The notes beneath the pieces were generated by a model. That model worked only from the letters and a program-made list of their open reading frames with translations. It did not search any database and was not told the origin of the DNA. A DNA stretch of 59,774 bases from an uncultured Gammaproteobacteria bacterium (GTDB lineage: Bacteria > Pseudomonadota > Gammaproteobacteria > Nitrosococcales > Methylophagaceae): the NCBI GenBank assembly GCA_905479985.1, contig CAJQOM010000014.1:1-59774 (forward strand), in the 5' to 3' direction. The position numbers were made by a program, and so were the translations under genes. Shown here piece after piece: positions 27,508 to 37,435 of the stretch (positions are counted from its first letter, which is position 1; each line of letters starts with the position of its first letter).

Positions 27508-30348
27508 ATGAATGAACAGTTGACATGGGTATTTAACAACACTTTTCTCGGCTGGCTGGCACTGCTGATTATCGTGATAATTGTTGGTGTAGGGGTCAGA
27601 CGCCAGTTTAAAAGTCGTAATGCGCCATTAGAAGATGCTACTGCAACAACATCCCAGAACTGGCACACCGAAACGGCAGAAACCATCTTTGAGCACCTTG
27701 AATCATCACCTGACGGGCTAACAGAGCAAGGGGTTATTCAAAAGCGTATTCAATATGGGCCAAATCAGCTTCCCGAACCTGAGGTGCGTAGTTGGCTGTC
27801 ACGCTTTCTTTATCAGTTTCATAATGTGCTGATTTATGTGCTGATTGCTGCTGGTGCTGTTACGGCCATTTTAGGACATTGGGTTGATGCCAGTGTGATT
27901 CTTGGTGTGGTTGTTATTAATGCTGTTATTGGTTTCGTGCAAGAAGGCAAAGCAGAGAATGCTTTGCGGGCAATTCGACAAATGCTTTCTCCGAATGCCA
28001 TGGTGTTGCTTGATGGTAAGAAAATGACTATCGCAGCCCAAGAACTGGTTCCCGGCGATGTGGTTTTATTACGACCTGGCGATAAGGTACCCGCCGATCT
28101 CCGCTTATTTCGTTTGAAGGGGTTACAGATCCAGGAAGCGGTACTCACCGGTGAATCGCTTCCCGTTGAAAAGATAACTGAGCCTGTTGCGCTGGATTCG
28201 GTCATCGGTGACCGTCGCTGTATTGCTTACTCAGGCACGCTGGTTTCCCATGGTCAAGGCGCTGGTGTGGTGATAGCCACAGGCGTGCAATCTGAGATTG
28301 GTCGGATCAGTACATTGGTGTCAGAGGTTGAATCAATCACAACACCGTTACTACGCCAAATAGACCAATTTTGCCGTTGGCTGACATTCGCCATTCTAGG
28401 TCTTGCTGTCATCACCTTTTTCTTTGGCGCATTCATTCGGGATTATACCTTTGCTGATATGTTTTTAGCGGCTGTCAGCCTTGCGGTTGCTGCGATTCCA
28501 GAAGGTTTACCGGCCATCATGACCATCACCTTGGCTATCGGTGTACAACGGATGGCGCGACGTAATGCCATTATTCGCAGATTGCCTGCCGTCGAAACCT
28601 TGGGGGCGGTGAATGTCATTTGTTCTGATAAAACCGGCACCTTAACGCGCAATGAAATGACCGTTCGGACGATTTCGACTGCCAGTCATCTATTTGAACT
28701 CAGTGGTACTGGTTATAACCCTGATGGCGCAATAACGTTTTCGGGCAATCTAGTGCCAACTGATGACAAACCACTGTTATTGGCGGCCATTCGGGCATCA
28801 GTGTTATGTAATGATGCGTCATTAGAATATCAAGATCCGGACTGGCTTATTCAGGGTGATCCAATGGAGGCTGCTTTGTTAGTGTCAGGTTTAAAGGCCG
28901 GGTTAGATAATGACAGCGAGGCTAAACAATACCCGCGTACTGACCTTATTCCTTTTGAATCAGAACATCGTTTTATGGCAACGCTTCATCACAGTCATAG
29001 TGGTGATGCCTTTATTTTTATCAAAGGTGCACCTGAACGACTATTGGAACTGTGTCGCTATCAAAAAACAGTGAACGGTGAGCAAGCGATAGATGAAGAT
29101 TATTGGCTAAACCGTATTGATGACATGGCACAGCAAGGGCAGCGAATATTGGCGATTGCTGCCAAGCCCGTCAGTTTTGAACAAACGGAGCTGACATTTA
29201 CTGATGTTGAGGAAGGACTGACACTGCTTGGCATCTTTGGCCTGATTGATCCCCCTCGTGAAGAAGCGATTGAGGCTATCAAGAAATGTCATGCTGCTGG
29301 AGTTAAGGTCAAGATGATTACCGGGGATCATGCCGCCACAGCATGTGCTATTGCTCAACAACTTAAATTGACTAATGTTGAGGATGTACTGACCGGACAA
29401 GCGTTAGATTTAATGGGTGATGATGAACTGCGACAACACGTTATTGATGTTGATGTGTATGCACGGGTTAATCCTGAGCATAAATTACGATTAGTTAAGT
29501 TAATGCAAGAACAGCATTTAATTGTTGCTATGACGGGGGATGGGGTGAATGATGCGCCGGCTTTAAAACGCGCTGACATTGGTACGGCAATGGGCTACAA
29601 CGGTACTGAAGTCGCCAAGGAAGCCTCTGAAATGGTGCTGGCTGATGATAATTTTGCCTCTCTTTCTTATGCGGTTGAAGAAGGCCGTACGGTTTATGAC
29701 AACCTTAAAAAAGCCATCCTGTTTATTCTGCCGACGAATGGCGGCGAGGCACTTATTATCCTTGCTGCTATTTTGTTTGGGTTTCACCAATTACCGTTAA
29801 CGCCGGTGCAAATTCTCTGGGTTAATATGGTGACAGCGGTCACTTTGGCGTTGTCACTCGCTTTTGAGCCGCCAGAACAGAATGTCATGCGACGCGATCC
29901 GCGTAATGCACAGGAGCCTATGTTAACACCGCATCTAATTTGGCGAATTCTATTTGTTTCTTTGATTTTAATGGGGGGGACATTCGGGCTTTTTCTTTGG
30001 GAAATAGGGCGCGGGATGCCGATAGAATATGCACGAACAGTGGCCGTCAATACCTTAGTTATGTTTGAAATGTTTTACTTGTTTAATTCACGCTACATTA
30101 AAGATTCAATCCTTAATTGGCATGGGTTAAGCGGCAACCGCTATGTGTTAATGGCCATTATGATATTGATCGTTTTTCAACTCGCTTTCACCTACCTTGG
30201 ACCGATGCAGTCATTATTCGGCACAGCGGCGATCGAGCTTATAACTTGGGGCCGTATTTTACTCGTTTCCTCTTCAGTGCTGTTCTTAGTTGAGTTGGAA
30301 AAATATTTTATGCGACGCATGGAGGCGAAGCGCATTAAACCAATTTAA
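27508..30348 (+). CDS. P2A-like cation-transporting P-type ATPase
   Basis: A 946-residue membrane pump. Seen: an extra N-terminal hydrophobic segment (about 13-30) before the cation-ATPase N-terminal domain, the actuator TGES (214-217), the M4 motif PEGLP (331-335), the phosphorylation motif D374-KTGTLT, the hinge [18 protein letters not shown], and a C-terminal set of helices. The layout is that of SERCA-type calcium pumps. In M6 the sequence [11 protein letters not shown] keeps the Asn and Thr ligands but has Ala where SERCA has its key Asp (800), so the ion may not be calcium. The transported ion cannot be decided from sequence. Confidence 0.9.
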   Translation: MNEQLTWVFNNTFLGWLALLIIVIIVGVGVRRQFKSRNAPLEDATATTSQNWHTETAETIFEHLESSPDGLTEQGVIQKRIQYGPNQLPEPEVRSWLSRFLYQFHNVLIYVLIAAGAVTAILGHWVDASVILGVVVINAVIGFVQEGKAENALRAIRQMLSPNAMVLLDGKKMTIAAQELVPGDVVLLRPGDKVPADLRLFRLKGLQIQEAVLTGESLPVEKITEPVALDSVIGDRRCIAYSGTLVSHGQGAGVVIATGVQSEIGRISTLVSEVESITTPLLRQIDQFCRWLTFAILGLAVITFFFGAFIRDYTFADMFLAAVSLAVAAIPEGLPAIMTITLAIGVQRMARRNAIIRRLPAVETLGAVNVICSDKTGTLTRNEMTVRTISTASHLFELSGTGYNPDGAITFSGNLVPTDDKPLLLAAIRASVLCNDASLEYQDPDWLIQGDPMEAALLVSGLKAGLDNDSEAKQYPRTDLIPFESEHRFMATLHHSHSGDAFIFIKGAPERLLELCRYQKTVNGEQAIDEDYWLNRIDDMAQQGQRILAIAAKPVSFEQTELTFTDVEEGLTLLGIFGLIDPPREEAIEAIKKCHAAGVKVKMITGDHAATACAIAQQLKLTNVEDVLTGQALDLMGDDELRQHVIDVDVYARVNPEHKLRLVKLMQEQHLIVAMTGDGVNDAPALKRADIGTAMGYNGTEVAKEASEMVLADDNFASLSYAVEEGRTVYDNLKKAILFILPTNGGEALIILAAILFGFHQLPLTPVQILWVNMVTAVTLALSLAFEPPEQNVMRRDPRNAQEPMLTPHLIWRILFVSLILMGGTFGLFLWEIGRGMPIEYARTVAVNTLVMFEMFYLFNSRYIKDSILNWHGLSGNRYVLMAIMILIVFQLAFTYLGPMQSLFGTAAIELITWGRILLVSSSVLFLVELEKYFMRRMEAKRIKPI

Positions 30349-30451
30349 ACAGGCTATGCGCTTGATGCCTGAAGGAAAGTGGTGTTTACTGACAATATAT
30401 TTGGCTTGACCCTTTTTAATTAGAAGGCAAGCATTCACTTAAAGGTTGGGT

Positions 30452-30871
30452 ATGGAAAATTTTATCGAGTTATTGACTGAGTACTGGTGGCTAGTACTCA
30501 TTTTGATTGGCGTCATTATTGTACTTTCTGCTAAAAAAGTAGGCAAAGCTTTTGGTGGTGAAACCATTGAGATTAAGGCAGTAGAAGCCGTTGAATTGCT
30601 CGAACAGCAACACGCCATCATAATTGATCTGGCGGAAAAGACCACTTTTGAAAAAGGCCATATTCCTGGTGCCATCAATATGCCGGGCGTGACCTTTATT
30701 AATGGCTCTGTTGCAGCGCTAGCCGATAACACAAAACCGGTTATTCTGATCCCAATGAAGGGGTTGATTCCAATGCCGGTTGTACAGCACCTTGAAAGCG
30801 AAGGCGTGCCACAGATTTATATCTTAAAAGGCGGCTTAAATGAATGGACAGAAGCTGGGCTTCCTTTATAG
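30452..30871 (+). CDS. Membrane-anchored rhodanese-like protein without catalytic cysteine
   Basis: A 139-residue protein with one N-terminal transmembrane helix (about 11-27) and a cytoplasmic rhodanese domain. The family landmarks FEKGHIPGAINMP and YILKGGLNEW are clear, but the active-site loop that normally starts with Cys reads ILIPMKGL, with Pro101 at the expected position. Sulfurtransferase activity is therefore unlikely; a binding or scaffolding role is more plausible. The ATG at 30452 follows AAAGG by six bases; an upstream TTG would add two residues. Confidence 0.85.
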   Translation: MENFIELLTEYWWLVLILIGVIIVLSAKKVGKAFGGETIEIKAVEAVELLEQQHAIIIDLAEKTTFEKGHIPGAINMPGVTFINGSVAALADNTKPVILIPMKGLIPMPVVQHLESEGVPQIYILKGGLNEWTEAGLPL

Positions 30872-30977
30872 ATCCTGTGTTTAGCGCCTCTATGTCAATA
30901 AGCCCAAATTTAGATTTTCCTATGATGGATTGATTTAGCAGTAGCCGTTGATTCTTTTCATCGTTACATTGCTTGCT

Positions 30978-30986
30978 CTGGTATGA
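30978..30986 (+). promoter_or_regulatory. Extended -10 promoter of dbpA
   Basis: TGGTATGAT is an extended -10 element (TGn plus TATGAT) without a clear -35. It would start transcription about 24 bases before the dbpA ATG, which itself lacks an obvious Shine-Dalgarno sequence. Confidence 0.4.
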
Positions 30987-31016
30987 TCATGTCTTTTTTT
31001 ACCGCGACTTTTCTTC

Positions 31017-32399
31017 ATGGCACAAGCCTCTTTTTCATCTCTTTCACTATCTAAAGCGCAGCTGGCTAATTTAACGTCATTGGGTTATCACAAGATGACG
31101 CCAATTCAGGCGCAAAGTTTGCCGGATATTTTGCAAGGCAAAGATGTGATTGCTAAGGCAAAAACCGGCAGTGGTAAAACCGCAGCGTTTGGTTTGGGTT
31201 TGCTGAATAAAATCAATCCACGTTTCTTTGGTGTGCAAGCTTTGGTTATTTGCCCAACGCGTGAGTTAGCAGATCAAGTCGGCAAGGAAATTCGTCGTTT
31301 AGCCCGTGCGACCTCAAATATTAAATTGGTTTTATTGTGTGGTGGTAAACCGTTAGGCCCTCAAATCGGCTCCTTAGAACATGGGGCTCACATTGTTGTT
31401 GGTACGCCCGGACGGATTCAAGATCATTTACGTAAATCGACATTAAAGCTAGAAGGCTTAACAACGCTGGTATTGGATGAAGCCGATCGGATGTTGGATA
31501 TGGGCTTTATTGATGCGATGCAAGAGATTATTGATCAAACGCCCTCATCGCGTCAGACCTTACTTTTCTCAGCAACATACCCCGATACAATTCAGCAAAT
31601 CAGCCGTCGTTTTCAGAAAAAACCGTTAATGGTGACAGTCGAGTCTGACCATCAAACCAGTGTGATTGAACAGTTATTTTATGAAGTCAAAAGACCGGAG
31701 CGTAATAACAGTTTATTAGCCTTATTCGAACATTATCAACCTGACTCAACCGTGGTGTTTTGTCATACTAAAAAACAATGTGATGAAGTGGCTGTTTGGT
31801 TACGTGACCATCAGATAGACGCATTGGCGATCCATGGTGATTTAGATCAACGCGAACGCGATCAAGTGTTGGTTAGGTTTGCTAATAATAGTTGTTCGGT
31901 CTTGGTTGCCACTGATGTGGCCGCTCGTGGTTTGGATATAAAAGCATTAGCAGCAGTCATTAATTATGAACTGCCACGTGACCCTGACATTTATGTCCAT
32001 CGTATTGGTCGAACAGGACGTGCCGGTGAGAAGGGCATTGCATTAAGCTTATTTACTGAGGCTGAACAAGTTCGCGTTAAAGCGATTGGCGTTTATCAGA
32101 AAAAGCCCAGCATTATTGATGTGCCTGAATCATTAGATCGTGATCCGGGGTATTCGCTGCAGTCACAGATGGTGACAGTGCAACTTGATTCTGGTCGTAA
32201 AGATAAACTCAGACCGGGTGATATTTTGGGTGCACTCACTGGCGAGGCCGGCTTAATGGGCTCTCAGATTGGTAAGATAGATATTTTTGATATGTCGAGT
32301 TATGTGGCGATTGAGCGCACAGCATTACGACAAGCCATGAATTATTTGGCACAAGGTAAAGTAAAAGGGCGCAGTATTCGCGCTCGTAAAATTAGTTAG
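31017..32399 (+). CDS. dbpA: ATP-dependent RNA helicase DbpA
   Basis: A DEAD-box helicase of 460 residues (E. coli DbpA has 457) acting on the 92-hairpin of 23S rRNA during 50S assembly. Motifs: Q-motif with MTPIQAQSLP, AKTGSGKT (48-55), PTRELA, DEAD (154-157), SAT, and HRIGRTGRAG. The last 75 residues (GRKDKLRPGDILGALTGEAGL...IGKIDI) form the DbpA-specific RNA-binding domain, separating it from other DEAD-box proteins. It is followed after 15 bases by rapA and may be co-transcribed. Confidence 0.95.
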   Translation: MAQASFSSLSLSKAQLANLTSLGYHKMTPIQAQSLPDILQGKDVIAKAKTGSGKTAAFGLGLLNKINPRFFGVQALVICPTRELADQVGKEIRRLARATSNIKLVLLCGGKPLGPQIGSLEHGAHIVVGTPGRIQDHLRKSTLKLEGLTTLVLDEADRMLDMGFIDAMQEIIDQTPSSRQTLLFSATYPDTIQQISRRFQKKPLMVTVESDHQTSVIEQLFYEVKRPERNNSLLALFEHYQPDSTVVFCHTKKQCDEVAVWLRDHQIDALAIHGDLDQRERDQVLVRFANNSCSVLVATDVAARGLDIKALAAVINYELPRDPDIYVHRIGRTGRAGEKGIALSLFTEAEQVRVKAIGVYQKKPSIIDVPESLDRDPGYSLQSQMVTVQLDSGRKDKLRPGDILGALTGEAGLMGSQIGKIDIFDMSSYVAIERTALRQAMNYLAQGKVKGRSIRARKIS

Positions 32400-32414
32400 T
32401 TTTGAGGTAGTGAT

Positions 32415-35273
32415 TTGTCAGAGTCAACATTTGCCGTTGGGCAACGCTGGATTAGTAATAGCGAAGCAGAGTTAGGTTTAGGAATTGTTAAGGAAAACAG
32501 TGGTCGCCGTGTTGTGATTAGTTTTCCGGCTGCGAGTGAAGAGCGGACTTATGCTGCTGATAATGCCCCTTTGAGCCGTGTTATTTATCCTGTTGGCGAT
32601 ACTGTTAAGACAGAAGAAGCTGTCAATTTCACCATCACGGCGCAGCATGATTTGAATGGTTGCATTATCTACCATGGGTCTGATGACGCGGGTAAAGAAA
32701 TCAGTGTTCATGAACTTGATTTAAGTAGCCATGTTCAGTTCAGTCAGCCACAAGATCGCTTGTTTGCTGGGCAAGTCGATAAAAACCGTCAGTTTGAATT
32801 ACGTACCGAAGCGTTGGCGCATCAACATCGATTAGAACAGTCTTCCGTGTTTGGCTTAATGGGACCACGAGTTCAACTATTACCCCATCAAATTTATATT
32901 GCCCATCAAGTAGCTCAACGCTTTGCACCGCGTGTATTATTGGCTGATGAAGTCGGCCTCGGTAAAACGATTGAAGCTGGCCTGATTGCACATCAGCAGC
33001 TCTTAACGGGCCGAGCACAACGCATTTTAGTCATTGTGCCTGATAGTCTCGTCCATCAATGGTTGGTTGAGTTATTACGCCGTTTTAATCTGCACTTCAC
33101 CATTATGGACTACGAGCGTTTTGATGCCATTACTGAGGCAGAAGAGGGTAATCCATTTGAAAGTGCTCAGTTGGTATTGTGTCAGCTATCGATGCTGGCT
33201 GATCAAGATAATCCTGATATTTATCGCCAAGCCTGTGCAGCCGATTGGGATTTAATGATTGTTGATGAAGCCCATCACCTGCAGTGGTCTGAGCAAGAAG
33301 TCAGTGCCGAATACCACTGTATCGAAGGGTTAGCGCGTGAAGTCGCTGGACTCTTGTTGTTGACGGCAACACCTGAGCAATTGGGCGTTGAAAGTCACTT
33401 TGCCCGTTTACGGTTACTCGATCCTGAACGCTACTATGACTTAGCCGAATTTAAAGCCCAAGAAGCGACTTATCAACCAGTGAGTGCTTTAGTGACGGCT
33501 TTATTGGCTTATGAGTCTGGTGATGGTTTAACTGATTTTGCCTCGGATCTTGATGCATACTTGGGTGCTGATACTGCAAAAGCATTACAGTCTGCCGAAG
33601 ACTTTGACGCTGAAAAGCAACGGGTTATCGACGCTTTATTAGATTTGCACGGCACGGGCCGGTTGTTGTTTCGAAATACCCGTGATGTGGTAACGGGTTT
33701 CCCTGAAAGACATTTACATCGTCATGCTTTAACCGCCTCCGATGTCTACAATGATCAAGCCTTAAATGGTGAACCTTTGGCTTTATTACAAGCTGAGCGT
33801 TTACTAGGTGATGATTGGTTAAGTCATGATACTCGGGTGACTTGGCTAGTTGATTGGTTAGCTGAGCATCGCCAAGAAAAGGTGTTGGTTATTTGCGCAC
33901 AGGCTGAGACAGCACAAGATTTAGAACAATGCTTACGATTGCAGCATGGGAAACGCAGTAGTGTTTTTCATGAAGGTTTATCCTTGATTAACCGTGATCG
34001 TGCTGCGGCGTATTTTGCAGATGATGAAGAGGGCGCACAAGTTATGGTGTGTTCTGAAATCGGCAGCGAAGGCCGCAACTTTCAGTTCTCTCATCATTTG
34101 GTGTTATTCGATTTACCGCTTAACCCAGACTTATTAGAGCAACGCATTGGCCGTTTAGATCGTATTGGCCAGCAACAAGATGTCCAGCTGCATGTGCCCT
34201 ATTATGAAAACTCGGCACAAGAAGTTTTACTGCGTTGGTATCACGAAGGTTTAAATGCCTTTGAACGCGTTTTCCCCGCTGGGGGCAGTATTTATCAAGC
34301 TGTTTCGGCAGCGTTACAACGGTGTTTAAAAGATGCCCATGATGACACGTTACTGACTGCGCTCATCACCCATACGCAAACCTTGGTTGCGGAGGCTATG
34401 TCTTCTTTAGAACAAGGACGGAACCGATTATTAGAACTTAATTCTTGTAAACTCCCCGTGGCAAATGAACTCATCGCTGATTTAGAAGATGGTAGTCAAA
34501 GTCTCGAGTTAGCCCAGTTTATGGATAAAGTGTTTGATGAGTATGGTGTTGAACAGCAAACACATAGTGCCGATAGTGTGATCTTGAGTCATGGTACTGA
34601 AATGCTGGAAAGTCATTTCCCAAGTTTGCCAGAAGATGGCATGACAGCAACCTATAAACGTCACCGTGCCTTACATCGCGAAGATATGGCTTTTTTGAGC
34701 TGGGAACACCCAATGGTGTTGGGCAGTTTAGACATGATTACACGCAGTGATTTTGGTAATACTGCGTTTTGTACGCTTGAGTACGATCGTTTACCTGCTG
34801 GGACTTTATTGCTTGAAGCGATTTTCAAGATTAGTGTGCCAGCACCTAAAGCATTGCAAGTAGGCCGCTTTTTATCGCATTCATACCTGCGTGTTGTCAC
34901 TGATGAGCAAGGGCGAGATTTTAATACGCTGCTCGATGAGGAAACATTTAACCAATATGTCGGTCGAATCCCTAGAATCACCAAGCAAGAATTAGTTAAA
35001 CAAGCTCGGCCGATGATTAATCGTTTGGTTATCGCCGCAAAAAAACTTGCTGAAGCACAGCAAAAAAATATTATCGATTCGGCGGTTGCAGAGATGCAAG
35101 CGGCAATGCTACCAGAGCATGAGCGATTGCAACGATTAGCTGAGGTTAATAAGGCGATTCGGCCAGAGGAATTAGCGCACTTGAATGAAACTCAGCTTGT
35201 TTTAGCTGAGGCTTTATCATCAGGTCAGTTAGTATTAGATGCGGTTCGTGTTGCTATTGTGACCGAACCATAA
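32415..35273 (+). CDS. rapA: RNA polymerase-associated ATPase RapA
   Basis: A Swi2/Snf2-type ATPase of 952 residues (E. coli RapA has 968) that binds RNA polymerase and aids its recycling. The N-terminal GQRWISNSEAELGLG (Tudor-like region), motif I DEVGLGKT (178-185), DEAHH, LLTATPEQLG, and the motif V-VI block CSEIGSEGRNFQ...QRIGRLDRIGQ are all present, as is the C-terminal RapA-specific domain. It starts with TTG five bases after a GAGGTAG site; the second residue onward aligns with the family, so this rare start is likely real. Confidence 0.95.
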   Translation: MSESTFAVGQRWISNSEAELGLGIVKENSGRRVVISFPAASEERTYAADNAPLSRVIYPVGDTVKTEEAVNFTITAQHDLNGCIIYHGSDDAGKEISVHELDLSSHVQFSQPQDRLFAGQVDKNRQFELRTEALAHQHRLEQSSVFGLMGPRVQLLPHQIYIAHQVAQRFAPRVLLADEVGLGKTIEAGLIAHQQLLTGRAQRILVIVPDSLVHQWLVELLRRFNLHFTIMDYERFDAITEAEEGNPFESAQLVLCQLSMLADQDNPDIYRQACAADWDLMIVDEAHHLQWSEQEVSAEYHCIEGLAREVAGLLLLTATPEQLGVESHFARLRLLDPERYYDLAEFKAQEATYQPVSALVTALLAYESGDGLTDFASDLDAYLGADTAKALQSAEDFDAEKQRVIDALLDLHGTGRLLFRNTRDVVTGFPERHLHRHALTASDVYNDQALNGEPLALLQAERLLGDDWLSHDTRVTWLVDWLAEHRQEKVLVICAQAETAQDLEQCLRLQHGKRSSVFHEGLSLINRDRAAAYFADDEEGAQVMVCSEIGSEGRNFQFSHHLVLFDLPLNPDLLEQRIGRLDRIGQQQDVQLHVPYYENSAQEVLLRWYHEGLNAFERVFPAGGSIYQAVSAALQRCLKDAHDDTLLTALITHTQTLVAEAMSSLEQGRNRLLELNSCKLPVANELIADLEDGSQSLELAQFMDKVFDEYGVEQQTHSADSVILSHGTEMLESHFPSLPEDGMTATYKRHRALHREDMAFLSWEHPMVLGSLDMITRSDFGNTAFCTLEYDRLPAGTLLLEAIFKISVPAPKALQVGRFLSHSYLRVVTDEQGRDFNTLLDEETFNQYVGRIPRITKQELVKQARPMINRLVIAAKKLAEAQQKNIIDSAVAEMQAAMLPEHERLQRLAEVNKAIRPEELAHLNETQLVLAEALSSGQLVLDAVRVAIVTEP

Positions 35274-35305
35274 ACATCATTATCAACATTGATTAAGGTT
35301 AAATA

Positions 35306-35878
35306 ATGCATATTAGGTCTGTTTGCCTGTTCTTACTTACCTTTTCTCTCATGTTGCCTGTGGGTAGTAATGTTGCCAAACCGGCAATGGAACACAACAA
35401 AGATAAACAGATCACAAGTGGTTGGTTGGAATCTGTCGTGTTAGAACCATGGCAAATAAAACTCAGAGCCAAATTCGATACGGGGGCGAAAACGTCCTCC
35501 CTTCATGCTGTTGATATTCAGCGTTTTAAACGTAATGGGCAAGCTTGGGTCCGATTTAAAACCGAAGATAAGAAAAAAGACCTTACCACCAAATCGATTG
35601 AGTTGCCGGTCAAACGAGATGTTAAAATAAAGTCACATCACCGCGGTGCTGCCGTCAGGCCCGTAGTTGCAATGCGTTTTTGTTTAAATGGCCATCTTTA
35701 TCATGGTGAATTTAGTTTGGTTGACCGGAGTGGCTTTAATTATCCGGTATTGCTTGGTAGAAGAGTCTTAAAGCAGGGTATCATTGTGGATGCGTCAACG
35801 ACATTTACTTTGCCGATCGATTTACCACAATGTAAGCGTCTTCTTGAAAAGAATGTTGTAATAAACAGGGAACAATAA
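35306..35878 (+). CDS. Retropepsin-like / putative ATP-dependent zinc protease family protein (exported)
   Basis: A 190-residue protein with a signal-peptide-like N-terminus (1-24). The domain (PF05618 type) includes AKFDTGAKTSSLHA with D58-T-G as the retropepsin-like active-site triplet, RPVVAMRFCLNGH, and the closing VLLGRRVLKQGIIVDAS. The family was named an ATP-dependent zinc protease, but the visible motif is that of an aspartic peptidase. It is the first of three closely spaced genes with a 7TM transglutaminase-like protein and an ATP-grasp ligase-like protein. The substrate is unknown; a periplasmic peptide is a reasonable guess. Confidence 0.82.
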   Translation: MHIRSVCLFLLTFSLMLPVGSNVAKPAMEHNKDKQITSGWLESVVLEPWQIKLRAKFDTGAKTSSLHAVDIQRFKRNGQAWVRFKTEDKKKDLTTKSIELPVKRDVKIKSHHRGAAVRPVVAMRFCLNGHLYHGEFSLVDRSGFNYPVLLGRRVLKQGIIVDASTTFTLPIDLPQCKRLLEKNVVINREQ

Positions 35879-35879
35879 T

Positions 35880-37424
35880 TTGAAAGACTTGCACGTCAAG
35901 TTTTTAGCGCTGGCTTTGCTATTATTTGCATTTAGCCTGATGTTCTATAAAGCCAATACGCTCGGTCTACCACTCTTTCCCAGTGAGGAAGTTGAAGTGT
36001 GGAGTGTCGAAGCACGTGTGGCATTCCAACCTAAAGAAGGCCCAGTTAAGATACGTTTTGCTTTGCCTAACCAGCCAGAAGGCTTTGTCATTGCCGATGA
36101 AAACTATGTTTCTGGTAAATATGGTTTGGCCTTTGAAACTGCTGACGATAATAAGATTGCCGAATGGGCTGTTCGACGCGCCAGTGGTGAGCAAGTCCTA
36201 TATTATCAACTGCACTTAGCACGAGATGATAATCAAATCTCATCGCTTAAGCCTAATATAACGAGTCAACATGGACAGGATGTTTATTTCCCCGACGTAC
36301 CTGGCTACTCAGAAGCCACGGCCACGATTGTTGAGGCTTTATTGAGCGAGGTTCGCCAAAAATCAGCTGATATTAAAACGTTCACGCGCGAGTTGTTATT
36401 GCGATTTAATGCTGATGAACCTGATGAAAATGTACAAGTTTTATTAAGTAATATTAAAACAGATAAAGCCCGTGTGGACATGCTAAGAGCAGTGCTCGCA
36501 GGTGCTCGCATTCCCTCTAGAATTGCTCATGTGTTGTTGCTCCGTGATGGCCTGCGGCATGGCAAACTTGAACCATGGTTACAAGTGCATGACGGCGAGC
36601 AATGGCTGTCCTTTGATCCCGGTAATGGCATTTCAAAGTTACCAGAGAATGCGCTAATCTGGAAAGTCGGTGAGCAACCTTTACTTGAAATGCGTGGGGG
36701 CAAGCAAGCAGAGCTTGATTTTTCAATCAGTCGCCATACGCAAGAACCCATCTATTTAGCTGAACAACGTGCCAGAAAGCTGGATTCTCATGCCATGGAA
36801 TTTTCACTTTACAGTCTGCCGATCGAGACTCAAAATGTCTATCGTATCCTGCTGATGGTCCCACTTGGCGCCTTTCTAATTGTGTTGCTACGTAATATTA
36901 TTGGGATTAAATCCTTTGGTACTTTCATGCCTATTTTGATTGCATTGGCATTTCGAGAAACCGAATTGATCTGGGGTATTGTGTTGTTTAGCCTTATCGT
37001 CGCCTTGGGCTTGGCAATCCGTTTTTACCTTGAATATTTGCAGCTTTTATTGGTGCCTAGGCTCGCAGCTGTGCTTATTATTGTGATTATTTTGATGACC
37101 ATGATGACGATCTTCAGCCATAAACTAGGGTTTAGTCATGGTCTCTCTATTGCGCTGTTCCCAATGGTCATTTTGGCCATGACGATAGAGCGAATGTCCT
37201 TGATCTGGGAAGAAAAAGGGCCCTCCGAAGCTATTACACAAGGTGTCGGGAGTTTATTCGTCGCCGCTATTGGCTTTTTGGTGATGAGTAATGACTTGTT
37301 AAACCATATGATTTTCGTATTTCCAGAATTGTTGTTGGTTATTTTGGCGCTGACGTTACTGTTAGGTCGATACACAGGCTACCGTTTGACTGAGCTTTGG
37401 CGGTTTCGTGAAACATTGCGGTAG
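35880..37424 (+). CDS. Inactive transglutaminase-like protein fused to seven transmembrane helices
   Basis: A 514-residue membrane protein. One N-terminal helix (about 8-24) is followed by a periplasmic region containing a transglutaminase-like fold (about 150-260) whose catalytic Cys is absent (the region reads KTDKARVDMLRAVLAGARIPSRI), although the later LQVHDGEQWLSFDPGNG block is kept. Residues 325-505 hold about seven hydrophobic helices, including ILIALAFRETELIWGIVLF. This matches the known fusion of an inactive transglutaminase with a 7TM domain. It starts with TTG one base after the upstream stop, behind CAGGG, and is flanked by its usual partners. Confidence 0.87.
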   Translation: MKDLHVKFLALALLLFAFSLMFYKANTLGLPLFPSEEVEVWSVEARVAFQPKEGPVKIRFALPNQPEGFVIADENYVSGKYGLAFETADDNKIAEWAVRRASGEQVLYYQLHLARDDNQISSLKPNITSQHGQDVYFPDVPGYSEATATIVEALLSEVRQKSADIKTFTRELLLRFNADEPDENVQVLLSNIKTDKARVDMLRAVLAGARIPSRIAHVLLLRDGLRHGKLEPWLQVHDGEQWLSFDPGNGISKLPENALIWKVGEQPLLEMRGGKQAELDFSISRHTQEPIYLAEQRARKLDSHAMEFSLYSLPIETQNVYRILLMVPLGAFLIVLLRNIIGIKSFGTFMPILIALAFRETELIWGIVLFSLIVALGLAIRFYLEYLQLLLVPRLAAVLIIVIILMTMMTIFSHKLGFSHGLSIALFPMVILAMTIERMSLIWEEKGPSEAITQGVGSLFVAAIGFLVMSNDLLNHMIFVFPELLLVILALTLLLGRYTGYRLTELWRFRETLR

Positions 37425-37435
37425 GTCATCCTAAA

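Noticed and set aside
27372-27686. Minus-strand frame of 104 codons across the ATPase leader and start
   Set aside because: It lies antisense to the ATPase N-terminus and its stops and starts follow from that gene's codons; no recognisable domain.
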